A DNA stretch of 64,000 bases. It comes from Sulfurimonas sp. SAG-AH-194-C21. GTDB lineage: Bacteria; Campylobacterota; Campylobacteria; Campylobacterales; Sulfurimonadaceae. The first letter of the stretch is position 1. Each line of letters starts with the position of its first letter. Under the pieces are notes generated by a model, which was not told the DNA's origin, ran no database searches, and saw only the letters and a list, made by a program, of their open reading frames with translations. Of the stretch, positions 41,448-52,232 are shown one piece after another. Location of the stretch: NCBI RefSeq assembly GCF_029215985.1, contig NZ_JAEMVC010000003.1, positions 1 to 64,000 of the forward strand, written 5' to 3'. Both the position numbers and the translations under genes were made by a program.

Positions 41448-43901
41448 TTGGATTACATTTCAGCAGACATAGAAAAAAAATGGCAAAATTATTGGAAAGA
41501 AAACGATAGTTTTGAGCCGAGTGAAGATTTTACCTTAGAGAAAAAGTACATTCTTAGTATGTTTCCTTTTCCAAGTGGACGCCTACATATGGGTCATGTT
41601 CGTAACTACTCAATCTCAGATGCACTTGCCCGTTACCATAGACAACAGGGAAAAAATGTTCTTCATCCTATCGGTTTTGACTCATTTGGTATGCCTGCTG
41701 AAAATGCAGCTATCAAAAATGGAAGTCACCCTAAGGGTTGGACTTACGATAACATCGACTATATGAAAAATGAGTTTTATGCTCTTGGTTTTTCTTTTAG
41801 CCGTAAACGCGAGATGGCAACATCGGATGAACTTTACACTAAGTTTGAGCAGTCTTTCATCATAGATATGTATGAAAAAGGTCTGCTTTACCGTGAAAAA
41901 GGGATGCTTAACTGGTGTCCAAATGATCAAACAGTTTTAGCAAATGAGCAAGTTGTTGATGGTTGCTGTTGGAGATGTGATACTCCTATAGAGAAAAAAG
42001 ATATGAATCAGTACTACTTCAAAATCACTCAGTACTCTGATGAACTACTAGATGACCTTAAAGAACTTGAAAAAGGTTGGCCAAAACAAGTTCTTACTAT
42101 GCAAGAAAACTGGATAGGAAAATCAAATGGACTGGCGTTTGACTTGTTATTTGATGATGAGTCAAAGGCTAAGTTAAACTCTATGTTTGAGAGTTTTGAT
42201 GTATTTACTACTCGTCCTGATACTATTTATGGAGTCTCTTATACGGCTCTTGCTCCTGAACATGCTATAGTTACTTATATGTGTGAAAACAAACTTTTAG
42301 ACGAAGCGACAATCGCCCAAATTATAAAGATGAAAAATACTTCTTCAATTGACAGACAAAAAGAAAAAGCGGGACTTCCTTTAGGACTAAATGTTATCCA
42401 CCCACTTACAGGAAAAATTGTTCCCGTTTGGATAGCTAACTTTGTACTTATGGACTATGGTTCGGGTGCTGTAATGGCAGTTCCTGCTCATGATGATAGA
42501 GATTATGACTTTGCTAAGAAATATGACCTGCCTATAAACGCGGTGATAAAAGCAAAAGATGCTGAGTCTGATGTAAGTGAAAAAGCTTTTACTGATGCTG
42601 GTGTACTTTTTAACTCTGGTGAATTTGATGGTTTGAACTCTAAAAAATCTCAGTACAACATTATCAAAATGTTTGAAGAGAAAAAGATTGGGGCTAAAAC
42701 TACTAACTATAAACTCAAAGACTGGGGTGTGAGTCGTCAGCGTTACTGGGGTGCTCCTATTCCTTTTATTCATTGTGAAGATTGTGGTCTTGTTATGGAG
42801 AAAAAAGAAAATCTTCCTATTGCTCTTCCAGATGATGTAGAAATTAATGGAGAAGGAAGTCCTCTAGAGAATCATCCTACTTGGAAACATTGTAAATGTT
42901 CTGTATGTGGAAAAGACGCCGTTCGTGAGACTGATACTATGGATACTTTTGTTCAGTCTTCTTGGTACTTCTTACGTTTTTGTGCTTCACCTGAGACACT
43001 GAAAAATACTGCATTTACAAAAGAAGAGATTAGCTATTGGATGGGAGTTGATCATTATGTTGGTGGAATTGAGCATGCGATACTTCACCTTTTATATGCA
43101 AGATTTTTTACTAAAGTTTTCCGTGATTTAGGTTATTTAGACTTTGATGAGCCTTTTGATAAACTCCTTACTCAAGGTATGGTGCTTAAAGATGGGACTA
43201 AAATGTCTAAGTCTAAGGGTAACACAGTTGACCCTGATGCAATCATCGCAAAATATGGTGCAGATACAGCACGACTGTTTATCCTTTTTGCAGCACCACC
43301 AACACAAGAGTTAGAGTGGAATGATAGTGCTGTTGAGGGTTCTCATAAGTTTATCAAACGTTTCTTTGACCGTGCATCAAATGTGAAAAAGACAGAAACT
43401 AAACCAAAGATAGACCATAGCTCTTTAAGTAAAGAAGAAAAAACAGCTCGTAAAAAAGTTTATGAAGCTCTTAAACGCAGCGAAGAAGTATTTAAAGAAC
43501 GTTATACATTTAACACGATGATTGCTGGAGTTATGGAGGCTGTAAATGCTTTAAACTTACAATCAAACGCAGATGTATGGAGTGAGGGTTATTGGATTTT
43601 AGCTTCTATAATGGAGCCTGTTATTCCTCATACTTGTTGGGATATCTCAAACGAGTATTTTTCTTTAAACAATCTCACAAAACAAGAGATACTTGAAGAA
43701 GTATTTATCGAAGATAGTATAACTTTAGGTGTAGCGATTAACGGTAAAAACCGTGGAGAGATTGAAGTTGATTTAACTGCTACAAAAGAAGAGATTTTAA
43801 CATTAGCAAAAGAAAAAGTAAAAAAATATTTAGAAGATAAAACAATTATAAAAGAGATTGTTGTTCCTAAAAAACTTGTTAACTTTGTGGTTAAAGGCTA
43901 A
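41448..43901 (+). CDS. leuS: Leucyl-tRNA synthetase
   Basis: An 817-residue class I synthetase. HIGH-equivalent HMGH in [16 protein letters not shown], a zinc-type pair WCPNDQ..CCWRCD, the editing domain with [12 protein letters not shown], and [13 protein letters not shown]-terminal anticodon-binding region to the end. TTG start preceded by AGGA. Followed after two bases by lptE. Confidence 0.97.
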   Translation: MDYISADIEKKWQNYWKENDSFEPSEDFTLEKKYILSMFPFPSGRLHMGHVRNYSISDALARYHRQQGKNVLHPIGFDSFGMPAENAAIKNGSHPKGWTYDNIDYMKNEFYALGFSFSRKREMATSDELYTKFEQSFIIDMYEKGLLYREKGMLNWCPNDQTVLANEQVVDGCCWRCDTPIEKKDMNQYYFKITQYSDELLDDLKELEKGWPKQVLTMQENWIGKSNGLAFDLLFDDESKAKLNSMFESFDVFTTRPDTIYGVSYTALAPEHAIVTYMCENKLLDEATIAQIIKMKNTSSIDRQKEKAGLPLGLNVIHPLTGKIVPVWIANFVLMDYGSGAVMAVPAHDDRDYDFAKKYDLPINAVIKAKDAESDVSEKAFTDAGVLFNSGEFDGLNSKKSQYNIIKMFEEKKIGAKTTNYKLKDWGVSRQRYWGAPIPFIHCEDCGLVMEKKENLPIALPDDVEINGEGSPLENHPTWKHCKCSVCGKDAVRETDTMDTFVQSSWYFLRFCASPETLKNTAFTKEEISYWMGVDHYVGGIEHAILHLLYARFFTKVFRDLGYLDFDEPFDKLLTQGMVLKDGTKMSKSKGNTVDPDAIIAKYGADTARLFILFAAPPTQELEWNDSAVEGSHKFIKRFFDRASNVKKTETKPKIDHSSLSKEEKTARKKVYEALKRSEEVFKERYTFNTMIAGVMEAVNALNLQSNADVWSEGYWILASIMEPVIPHTCWDISNEYFSLNNLTKQEILEEVFIEDSITLGVAINGKNRGEIEVDLTATKEEILTLAKEKVKKYLEDKTIIKEIVVPKKLVNFVVKG

Positions 43902-43903
43902 AA

Positions 43904-44425
43904 GTGAAAAAATACTCACAAGTTATAATAGTACTTTTACTGAGTGTTTTTACACTAAGTATAGTCTCTTGTGGGTATAAACCTAGTTCAAAGTATGCGA
44001 GAGAGATATTGGGTAATAAGATAAGTACGAGTGTGAGTATCTCGCAAACAGACCCTGAAAATAGTGTAATAATAAAGGATGCTGTAGATAAGGCAATTAT
44101 AGAAATTTTTCATGCATCATTAGTAGATAAGAGATATGCTACTACACATTTAAACTTAAGTATGACTACTCCATCCTATGCACCACTACAGTATGACAAT
44201 GATGGTTTTATTATCTCATATCGTGCTACAATAACCTTATTGATTACTAGAGAGAGTAAAAACTTAAAAAAGAACTATAAAACTGTTGGAACATATGACT
44301 TTTCAGTCGTTCCAAACTCAGTACTCACAGACCAAGAACGTTTTGACGCTATTAAGTTTAGTTCCTTCAAAGCTATTTCAGCATTTATTGCACAAGTTTC
44401 AGCAGAGGGTTCAAAAGTAAAATAA
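43904..44425 (+). CDS. lptE: LPS-assembly lipoprotein LptE
   Basis: A 173-residue lipoprotein: signal peptide and lipobox FTLSIVSC with Cys23. The position after leuS matches the Campylobacterota order, and the size and beta-rich content (LHLSMTTPSYAP-like strands) suit LptE, the plug of LptD in the outer membrane. Sequence conservation in this family is low, so the name rests mainly on lipobox and synteny. GTG start. Confidence 0.75.
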   Translation: MKKYSQVIIVLLLSVFTLSIVSCGYKPSSKYAREILGNKISTSVSISQTDPENSVIIKDAVDKAIIEIFHASLVDKRYATTHLNLSMTTPSYAPLQYDNDGFIISYRATITLLITRESKNLKKNYKTVGTYDFSVVPNSVLTDQERFDAIKFSSFKAISAFIAQVSAEGSKVK

Positions 44426-44435
44426 GGGAGATCAT

Positions 44436-45986
44436 ATGACAATTCAAGCTATTATAAATAATGCAGTTAAAAGATTAAAGTTAGAGGGAAAACTACTCAC
44501 TCCAGACTTTTATGCAGAAGCATTCTGTAAAGAAGCTAAAAAGGCGGGAATGAATGTAGAAGATTGTACACATTTAGAAAAATTTACAAAGTCTCTAAAC
44601 CCTGAATTTCAAAAAGATCTTAAAAATTATCATATCAAAACGCAACATGAATTTGTTCGTTTTATCATCTCCAAACTTAACCGTACAAATCCTACCATAT
44701 CTACACAAGTTGTTGAATCACATCTACTTTTAGCTAAACGTGTTTTTCAAGTTATTGCAGTACTGCATAACAAAGAAGCGGCTACACTTGCTAAACAAAC
44801 TATATCTGCTCTTGGTTCAGGTGCGAAACCAGAACAAATCGATGGTTTTAGACAGCTGTGGGTTAATTTTTTAACTACATACGATGATACTTTTTTACAA
44901 AAACTCAAAAGTTTAGGAAATGTAGATAGTGATGATTTAAAAAAGAGTATAGAAGGTTTAAACTTAGATGCTGGGGGAGGAATGGTAGACAGCACTCCTG
45001 TTCTTGAAAAGGTCTCTAAATTACTTATATCTTCTTTTGTGCCATCAATAGCATCTAGTGTAAATGATACTATTGCAAATATTAGTATTAAAATACAGCA
45101 AAATCCTAGTTTACTTGAGAGTGAAAGTATAGAAAAAGAGATTAAATCAGCAATATCTTTAAGAATAGCACTTGATAAAGAGAGTGTAAAAGAGATGGTC
45201 GAGTCCATCGATGGCGTTTTAGATAAGTTAAGCCTGCGTTTAATTGATATGATAGAGAAGTCTGATAGCTCAAATGAAGAGATACAGTCTATCAAAAAAG
45301 AGTTAGAATCATATGCTGAGAGTCCAGTGACTAACTTTAAAGTAGCTCATAAAAAACTCTATACAATTGCTGTTGCTTTAGAAGAGAATACACAACTACT
45401 AAGTAAAGATTTAAAAAATCATAGCGGTGAGGTCAATGCACTTTCTAAAAAAGTAAAAAAGCTAGAAAAAGAGTTAGAGGCTGCAAAACAAGAGTCCAAA
45501 GAGGACTTCCTTACAAAACTTTACAACCGTCGTGCACTTGATGATTTTATGGAGATAAAAGAGGCAGAATTTAAACGCTACGAGCGTAATTTTTCTGTGG
45601 TTATGTTCGATCTTGATAAGTTTAAAGATGTAAATGATACTTTTGGGCATGATGCCGGAGATGCTGTTTTAGTTGCTTTTGCAAAAATACTTAAAAAAGA
45701 GTGCCGTACAGTTGATGTTGTTGGACGTTTTGGTGGAGAAGAATTTTTGGCAATTCTCAGTGAAACAGATACTAAGGGTGGTGTGATATTTGCAGAAAAA
45801 GTAAGAAAACATGTGCAAAAAGCTCGTTTTATGTATCAGAGTAACCGAATAAGTGTTACTGTTAGTTCTGGTGTGGCAGAGCGTGCAAAACATATTTCAC
45901 TCTCCGCCACAGCAAATTCTGCAGACGAGTATCTTTATGTTGCTAAAAAAAATGGTAGAAATAGAGTGGAGTATAAGAAAAAGTAG
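44436..45986 (+). CDS. Diguanylate cyclase, cytoplasmic, with helical sensor region
   Basis: A 516-residue protein. Residues 1-340 are helical and lack membrane segments; a coiled coil (SKKVKKLEKELEAAKQ) leads into the GGDEF domain (FLTKLYNRRALDDFM, FDLDKFKDVNDTFGHDAGD, GRFGGEEF). The catalytic GGEEF and an inhibitory RxxD site five residues before it (RTVD) are both present, so it should make cyclic di-GMP and be product-inhibited. The gene lies between lptE and folC, with TAGTG overlap to folC. Confidence 0.9.
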   Translation: MTIQAIINNAVKRLKLEGKLLTPDFYAEAFCKEAKKAGMNVEDCTHLEKFTKSLNPEFQKDLKNYHIKTQHEFVRFIISKLNRTNPTISTQVVESHLLLAKRVFQVIAVLHNKEAATLAKQTISALGSGAKPEQIDGFRQLWVNFLTTYDDTFLQKLKSLGNVDSDDLKKSIEGLNLDAGGGMVDSTPVLEKVSKLLISSFVPSIASSVNDTIANISIKIQQNPSLLESESIEKEIKSAISLRIALDKESVKEMVESIDGVLDKLSLRLIDMIEKSDSSNEEIQSIKKELESYAESPVTNFKVAHKKLYTIAVALEENTQLLSKDLKNHSGEVNALSKKVKKLEKELEAAKQESKEDFLTKLYNRRALDDFMEIKEAEFKRYERNFSVVMFDLDKFKDVNDTFGHDAGDAVLVAFAKILKKECRTVDVVGRFGGEEFLAILSETDTKGGVIFAEKVRKHVQKARFMYQSNRISVTVSSGVAERAKHISLSATANSADEYLYVAKKNGRNRVEYKKK

Positions 45987-47131
45987 TGTTAGAGACTTTT
46001 TTAAACAATAAACCTCTTTTTTATGATGAAATTGATTACACCCGTATGCCTAGAGTATATGAAAAGATTAAAGATAGGCTGAAAATTCCTAAGATTATTC
46101 ACCTCATTGGAACAAATGGTAAGGGCACAACGGGTAGATTCTTAGCAACTGCCTTGTATAATCTTTCATATAATGTTGGACACTATACCTCCCCTCATAT
46201 TTTAGAGTTTAATGAACGCATTTGGCTCAATGGTTCGTGTGCTGATTATGAATTATTAGACACAGCACATATAGAACTACTTACACTTCTTTTAAAAGAA
46301 GATGCAGACTCTCTGAGTTATTTTGAATATACAACATTTTTAGCCCTACTTATTTATAAAGATATGGATTATATAGTGCTTGAAGCGGGACTTGGTGGGG
46401 AACATGATGCTACCGCCGTATTTACTAAAACACTCACTCTTATTACTCCCATAGATATAGACCACGAAGCTTTTTTAGGTTCTACTATAAAAGCGATTGC
46501 TACAACGAAACTAAAAGCAGTTCAAAAGAATGCAATAATGGCTATGCAAAAACACCAAGAGGTGTATGATGTAGCAGAAAAGTTAGCTATAAAAAATGCT
46601 TTATGTATTAAGAGTGTTGAAAGATATATTACAGATGAAGATAAAAAAAAGATTGAACAAATTGCAAAAAATAGTAGTCTAGTATCTTACTTAAAAGAGA
46701 ATCTAACTTTAGCCATCAGTGCATTAAAGTTTTTAAATATCGAGTATAGAGTAGAGGATTTTAATAATGCGAAACTCTATGGGCGTTTAACACAAATAAA
46801 TGATAATATTTTACTAGATGTTGGGCATAATGTCCTCGCTGCAAAAGCAATTGTAAAGAGTTTAAAAGAGTTTAAATATACTTTAGTCTATAATAGTTAT
46901 AAAGATAAAAACTATAAAGAAATATTGAGTGTTTTAAAACCAATTATAAATGATGTTGAGATTATAAAAATTACGGATGCTAGAGGCGAAGATATTTGTG
47001 TAATGCAAAAAGTATTAGATGATATGAAGATAAAAAATTCTAGGTTTGAGAAAATTGATACAGATAAAAAGTATTTAGTTTTTGGCTCATTTAGTGTAGC
47101 CGAAGCTTTTTTAAAGGGGATGAGTGAATAA
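45986..47131 (+). CDS. folC: Folylpolyglutamate/dihydrofolate synthase
   Basis: A 381-residue Mur-ligase-type enzyme adding glutamates to folate. P-loop GTNGKGTTGR, HYTSPHILEFNERI, LEAGLGGEHDATAVF and a C-terminal DVGHN segment. GTG start overlapping the previous stop. Its end overlaps the M23 peptidase start by eight bases. Confidence 0.92.
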   Translation: MLETFLNNKPLFYDEIDYTRMPRVYEKIKDRLKIPKIIHLIGTNGKGTTGRFLATALYNLSYNVGHYTSPHILEFNERIWLNGSCADYELLDTAHIELLTLLLKEDADSLSYFEYTTFLALLIYKDMDYIVLEAGLGGEHDATAVFTKTLTLITPIDIDHEAFLGSTIKAIATTKLKAVQKNAIMAMQKHQEVYDVAEKLAIKNALCIKSVERYITDEDKKKIEQIAKNSSLVSYLKENLTLAISALKFLNIEYRVEDFNNAKLYGRLTQINDNILLDVGHNVLAAKAIVKSLKEFKYTLVYNSYKDKNYKEILSVLKPIINDVEIIKITDARGEDICVMQKVLDDMKIKNSRFEKIDTDKKYLVFGSFSVAEAFLKGMSE

Positions 47132-48077
47132 TCATTTTACAGTTACTATTCATGATGATAATGGCGTTAAGCAGTTTAATGTACATCGATTTGTAAAAAA
47201 AGCCCTTTTGTATGCTTCTGTATTTGTTCTGAGTATGGTTTTTATTGCTATGGGAACAATTCTGTATTTAAACAATAGTGTTGAAGCTATAGAGCTTAAA
47301 CGCGATGGGGTGCTTCAAGCATATAAAGAGATTAAAGCGACAAATCTTATATTAGAAAAAAGTATGCAGTTGACGAATGATTCTCTGGATAAAAAGAAGA
47401 AAGAATTAATTGAACTCTCAGATTCTCTCTCTGAGATTGAAGTACTGATTGGGCTTAAACCAATGGCTGAATCTTCTATAGAAGAGAGAGTTAGTGCTAC
47501 AAAGATTGACTCACAACAGCGTGCAGTTTTGATGAAACTGATACCAAATGGCTCACCAATTGAATACCATGGAATTACTAGTCGTTACGGGTATAGAACA
47601 CATCCAACATTAAATAAGCGTGAGTTTCACAGGGGTAGTGATATGAAAGCGGCTATGAACACAGCTGTCTATGCTCCAGCTGATGCTATCGTTGAGTGGT
47701 CTGGATTCCATAAACGGAGTGGATTTGGTCGTTTAATTATCCTCGAGCATTCATATGGTTTTAAAACATACTACGGACATTTAAACAAAACTGTGGTAAA
47801 ATCGGGTGTATTTGTAAAAAAAGGTACACTCATAGGATATACAGGTAATACAGGAATGAGTAATGGTCCACACCTGCATTATGAGATTAGATTTATACAT
47901 AGAAATGTAAACCCATTTTGGTTTATTAAATGGACACAAAAAAATTATGACGAAATATTTCAAAAGGAAAAAAAAATACCATGGCAATCTTTACTAATGG
48001 CGACAGCCCATCTGAGAATACAAGCAACTCAAACACAACAATTATCACAGCCGGAGCAAAAATCAAAGGAGAAATAA
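47124..48077 (+). CDS. M23 peptidoglycan endopeptidase, cell-shape type
   Basis: A 317-residue membrane-anchored LytM protein: one N-terminal membrane helix (LLYASVFVLSMVFIAMGTILYL), a coiled coil (residues 60-110), then the zinc peptidase with HRGSDMKA (H-x3-D) and GPHLHYEIRF (H-x-H). It corresponds by position to csd1/csd2 of Helicobacter pylori, which cut peptide crosslinks to curve the cell. Only one such gene is here. Its 3' end overlaps the bactofilin gene by 97 bases in another frame, an unusually long overlap. Confidence 0.9.
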   Translation: MNNHFTVTIHDDNGVKQFNVHRFVKKALLYASVFVLSMVFIAMGTILYLNNSVEAIELKRDGVLQAYKEIKATNLILEKSMQLTNDSLDKKKKELIELSDSLSEIEVLIGLKPMAESSIEERVSATKIDSQQRAVLMKLIPNGSPIEYHGITSRYGYRTHPTLNKREFHRGSDMKAAMNTAVYAPADAIVEWSGFHKRSGFGRLIILEHSYGFKTYYGHLNKTVVKSGVFVKKGTLIGYTGNTGMSNGPHLHYEIRFIHRNVNPFWFIKWTQKNYDEIFQKEKKIPWQSLLMATAHLRIQATQTQQLSQPEQKSKEK

Positions 48078-48379
48078 ACCTCTCTTGTAATTTATATATT
48101 GATGGCGAACTCGAGGGTATGATTAAGTCCTCCAAAGAAGTAAATGTTGGAAAAAATGGACACGTTAAGGGTAGCATTCATACTGAGCATTTGATTGTTC
48201 AGGGTTTTGTTGAAGGAACTGTTGATGCAAAAAGTGTTGAGATAAAAGCAGCAGGACACGTAAGTGGAGAGATCGTTGCTGCAGAATTGATCATAGAGTC
48301 AAAAGGAATTTTTGAAGGTAACTCTATAGTAAAAGATATGACAGGCACAAAACCTGTACTAGGAAAGATAAAAGATTAA
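47981..48379 (+). CDS. ccmA: Bactofilin (CcmA-like)
   Basis: A 132-residue bactofilin. The central beta-helix begins TIITAGAKIKGEINLSCNLYIDGELEGMI and repeats through GSIHTEHLIVQGFVEGTVDAKSVEI; short disordered tails flank it. It polymerises without nucleotide and positions shape enzymes such as the adjacent M23 peptidase. ATG start lies within the peptidase gene; the stop abuts mfd by one base. Confidence 0.93.
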   Translation: MAIFTNGDSPSENTSNSNTTIITAGAKIKGEINLSCNLYIDGELEGMIKSSKEVNVGKNGHVKGSIHTEHLIVQGFVEGTVDAKSVEIKAAGHVSGEIVAAELIIESKGIFEGNSIVKDMTGTKPVLGKIKD

Positions 48380-51369
48380 TGTCCCAAACAGCACTATTTA
48401 ACTACTTTAAAACACAAACTGCTAAGTCTCTTGAAGTTCTAATCTGTGAAGATACTAAAGAGGCAGAGACACTAGAGAGTGTTGCTTTATATTTCAAACA
48501 AGATACAATTCTTTTTCCAGATTTTCGTGCTACTTTTGGGGATGATCTTCGTTCTTACAAAGAAGAACTTCATGAGCTCTTTTTTGCACTTCAAACTTAT
48601 CACAAAGCAAAGAAAAAACCATTAATTATCTCACCATTAAAGACACTTCTGTTTGCTCTGCCAAAAGAGGAGTTATTTACTACGACTACTTTAGAGTTTG
48701 GTAGTGAAATCAATCTAAAGTCTTTTAAAGAGCAGATGCTTTTTTGGGGATATACCTTTGTGGATATGGTTCAAGTAGCGGGTGAAATAAGTCATCGGGG
48801 TGATATCTTAGATATATATATTCCATCAAGTAAAAACCCTTATCGTATCTCATTTTTTGATACAGAGATAGAACAGATAAAAGAGTTTGAACTTGAATCT
48901 CAAAGAACACTAGGTGAAGAACTCGATGTCATCGAGATACGAAGTGCTTTTTATTCACTTGATGAGGATTCCTTCAATGCTCTTAGTGCAAAAGTGACAA
49001 ATAGTGAGTTTGATGCGATGAGTAAGGATGTATCTTCACTTGGATTTTGGCATTTGGGTGATGATGCGGAGAACTTTTTAGAGAACAAAAATGTACAACT
49101 GAGCCGAAACCTTGATAATCTTTTAAAAGATGCTTATGGAATCAATAATCCTTCTATTAACCGTGAAGCCTTTAACCTTGAAGTTTTAGCTCAAAATGAT
49201 GACATAAAAGAGTTAGTAGTCGTCAATGCAGAGCACCTTTTAAATGTACATAGAGATAAAAAGATAACTGTCATAGCAGCAAACGCAGCGACTATCAAAC
49301 AAGCTGGTATATATGACACCTCAAATATCACTCAAGTAACAGCAGGGTATATTTTAAATATCTTAACACCTGATGAAATGGTGATAAGTCTTAATAAACC
49401 TGATAAAAAACGTAGACGAAGAAAAAGTGCAATTTTACTAGATGACTTAAAAAAAGGTGATTATATTGTACATGAGGATTATGGTGTAGGAATCTTTGAC
49501 TCCATTGAGCAGACAGAAATTCTTGGTGGAATTAAAGATTTTATAGTTATCAAGTATGTGGGTGATGATAAGATTCTTTTACCTGTTGAAAACCTTGATT
49601 TTATTGACCGTTATATTGCAGGTGGTGGTTCTACACCAGTACTCGATCGTCTGGGTAAAGGAAACTTTGGAAAACTAAAAGCAAAGGTACGTAAACGCCT
49701 TCTTGAGATAGCAGGTCAGATTGTAAACACAGCTGCCGCACGAGCACTTATTAAAGCACCAAAGATAAACCTTGTAAAACAAGAGCTTAAAGACTTTGCT
49801 GCACTGGCAGGATTTGAGTATACACAAGACCAAACAAATGCAGTCAAAGACATACTAGGGCAGATGTCTACGGGAAATATCATGGATAGACTCCTTAGTG
49901 GTGATGTTGGTTTTGGTAAGACAGAAATAGCTTTAAACACAATCTTTGCAGCCTTTAAGTCTGGTTATCAGTCCGCGTTTATCGTGCCAACAACACTTCT
50001 TTCAGCCCAACATTGGCGTTCTTTAGATGAGCGTTTCTCTGAACTCGGCATTCGTTATGCAAAACTCGATAGATTTGTAAGTACAAAAGATAAAAATGCC
50101 ATTATAAAAGGTCTTGCCTCTGGTGAGATTGATACAGTTGTCGGAACACATGCTCTTTTTGGTCTGGAGTTTAAAAAGCTCGGAGTTGTAATCATAGATG
50201 AAGAGCATAAGTTTGGAGTCAAACAAAAAGAGCGTATAAAAGAGTTGTATCATAATGTACACTTGCTCTCAATGTCAGCGACTCCAATACCTCGTTCACT
50301 TAACCAAGCAATGAGCTCAATAAAAACAATGTCACAACTCCTTACCGCTCCTAGTGAACGCCAAGGTGTAAGAACCTTTGTAAAAGAGTATGAAGAGAAG
50401 CTTATTAAAGAAGTGATTTTAAGAGAACTTCGCCGTGGTGGACAGGTTTTTTATGTGCATAATTCTATTGATCATATGCCTATCAAATTAGGAGAACTCA
50501 AAGCTCTTCTTCCAAATCTTAGAATTGTAATGCTTCACTCGAAGATTCCAGCAGTACAGACTGAAAAAGAGTTACTCAAGTTTGAAGCGGGAGAGTATGA
50601 CCTTATGATAGCAACTTCTATCATTGAGTCTGGTATCCATATGCCAAAAGTTAACACTATTTTAGTTGATGGTGCAGATAGATTTGGTATAGCAGACTTA
50701 CATCAACTACGAGGTCGCGTTGGTCGTGGTAGTGTTGAGGGTTTCGCTTACTTTATAGTAAAAAACAAAGAAGTTTTAACTGATGAGGCTAAAAAACGCT
50801 TACTTGCATTAGAGTCTAACTCCTTTTTAGGAAGTGGTAGTGTTTTAGCACAGCATGACTTAGAAATCCGTGGTGGTGGTAACCTAATAGGTGACGCTCA
50901 AAGTGGACATATCAAAAATATCGGATATTCACTTTATCTTAGAATGTTAGAAGATGCCATAAAAGAACTCTCTAACACACAAGAGGGTGAACGTGCTAAA
51001 GTAGATATAAAACTTACTATCAGTGCATATATCTCCGATGAGGTAGTTACAGAAGATAGACTGCGTTTAGATATATATAGACGACTCTCTCATTGTGAGA
51101 ATGCTGTTGAGATATATGAGATAGAAGAGGAAATCATAGATCGTTTTGGTGAATTAGATATGCCGACCAAACAGTTTTTTGAGTTAATGGTCATAAAACT
51201 ACTTGCACTTGATAAAAAGATAAAAAGTATCAGTAACTATGGACAAAATGTAACAATAACTTATCTCAATAATGCGAAAGAGACTATCAAGTCTAAGAGT
51301 AGAGATGATGACGATATTATAAAATGTGCACTATTTTATCTTCGTAATAATAAACCTAAGCTTTTGTAA
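48379..51369 (+). CDS. mfd: Transcription-repair coupling factor
   Basis: A 996-residue DNA translocase that removes stalled RNA polymerase and recruits UvrA. UvrB-like N-terminal region, the RNA-polymerase-interacting segment LKKGDYIVHEDYGVGIFD, helicase motif I GDVGFGKTE, DEEH box (IIDEEHKFG), SATPIPRS, and QLRGRVGRG; a C-terminal TRCF domain. Slightly shorter than E. coli Mfd (1148), normal for the phylum. Last gene of the bactofilin run. Confidence 0.97.
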   Translation: MSQTALFNYFKTQTAKSLEVLICEDTKEAETLESVALYFKQDTILFPDFRATFGDDLRSYKEELHELFFALQTYHKAKKKPLIISPLKTLLFALPKEELFTTTTLEFGSEINLKSFKEQMLFWGYTFVDMVQVAGEISHRGDILDIYIPSSKNPYRISFFDTEIEQIKEFELESQRTLGEELDVIEIRSAFYSLDEDSFNALSAKVTNSEFDAMSKDVSSLGFWHLGDDAENFLENKNVQLSRNLDNLLKDAYGINNPSINREAFNLEVLAQNDDIKELVVVNAEHLLNVHRDKKITVIAANAATIKQAGIYDTSNITQVTAGYILNILTPDEMVISLNKPDKKRRRRKSAILLDDLKKGDYIVHEDYGVGIFDSIEQTEILGGIKDFIVIKYVGDDKILLPVENLDFIDRYIAGGGSTPVLDRLGKGNFGKLKAKVRKRLLEIAGQIVNTAAARALIKAPKINLVKQELKDFAALAGFEYTQDQTNAVKDILGQMSTGNIMDRLLSGDVGFGKTEIALNTIFAAFKSGYQSAFIVPTTLLSAQHWRSLDERFSELGIRYAKLDRFVSTKDKNAIIKGLASGEIDTVVGTHALFGLEFKKLGVVIIDEEHKFGVKQKERIKELYHNVHLLSMSATPIPRSLNQAMSSIKTMSQLLTAPSERQGVRTFVKEYEEKLIKEVILRELRRGGQVFYVHNSIDHMPIKLGELKALLPNLRIVMLHSKIPAVQTEKELLKFEAGEYDLMIATSIIESGIHMPKVNTILVDGADRFGIADLHQLRGRVGRGSVEGFAYFIVKNKEVLTDEAKKRLLALESNSFLGSGSVLAQHDLEIRGGGNLIGDAQSGHIKNIGYSLYLRMLEDAIKELSNTQEGERAKVDIKLTISAYISDEVVTEDRLRLDIYRRLSHCENAVEIYEIEEEIIDRFGELDMPTKQFFELMVIKLLALDKKIKSISNYGQNVTITYLNNAKETIKSKSRDDDDIIKCALFYLRNNKPKLL

Positions 51370-51394
51370 AAAATAAAAGTGATATACTTAATTT

Positions 51395-52099
51395 ATGATA
51401 AAAATTATTTTAATAAATCTTCTACTAACTAGTGTTCTTTTTGGACAAACTTATAGTTTATCTGGTCCTTCAAAGGGCACAACACAAAAGATAGCAAAAA
51501 GAATTTTGACAAAAGCTTATAATAAAGCAGGTTTTTCAGTTGAATTTGTAAATAATTCTCTTTCAGTATCTTTGGTTGAAACTAATAAAGGGCTTTATGA
51601 TGGAGAAACTTTAAGAGTAAAGGGAATTGATAAAAAATACTCGAATCTTATCATGGTTCCTGTTCCAATATTTTCTATTGATGCAGCTGTCTTTAGTAAG
51701 GACAAAAACTTGAAAATTCAATCATTCAATGACTTGAAGGGAAAGAAATTTGGAATTGTAAAAGGTGTGAAGTTTATTGAAAAAGCCACACAAAATTATA
51801 AAAAAATATATAAGACAAATATGCAAGATGCTATAGAGAGTTTAGCGAGTGGTGAAATAGATATTTTAGTATTTCCAAATTTTGCCGCTACAGCGATAGT
51901 GTATAATAAAAAATACAAAGATATATATAGGGTTACAAAAAGTTTAAAGAGTCTAAAGTTATATCATTATGTACATAAGAAAAATGTAGACTTAGTTCCT
52001 ATTTTAACTTCAGTACTTCAAGAGATGAAAGATAAAAAAGAATTTTTATATATAAAAAATTCAGTATTACAATCTATAGTTAATCATAAGAACAAATAG
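51395..52099 (+). CDS. Periplasmic solute-binding protein family 3-like
   Basis: A 234-residue protein with a signal peptide (IKIILINLLLTSVLFG) and the two-lobed pattern of SBP_bac_3 proteins: LKGKKFGIVKGVKFIEKA and SLASGEIDILVFPNFAATAIV. No transporter genes nearby; in this group such proteins also serve as sensory input for signalling. The GGDEF gene that follows is a possible partner by position only. Confidence 0.8.
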   Translation: MIKIILINLLLTSVLFGQTYSLSGPSKGTTQKIAKRILTKAYNKAGFSVEFVNNSLSVSLVETNKGLYDGETLRVKGIDKKYSNLIMVPVPIFSIDAAVFSKDKNLKIQSFNDLKGKKFGIVKGVKFIEKATQNYKKIYKTNMQDAIESLASGEIDILVFPNFAATAIVYNKKYKDIYRVTKSLKSLKLYHYVHKKNVDLVPILTSVLQEMKDKKEFLYIKNSVLQSIVNHKNK

Positions 52100-52232
52100 T
52101 AGGAATAGTATATCCTGTGATAGAGTAGATTACCAGGATTTTATTTTCAAAATATCTACTAAAACTGTTTGAATATGAAGCCTAAGACTTGGTATTATTA
52201 ATTCTAAAGTCTTATAAATTATGAAGGAAAAG

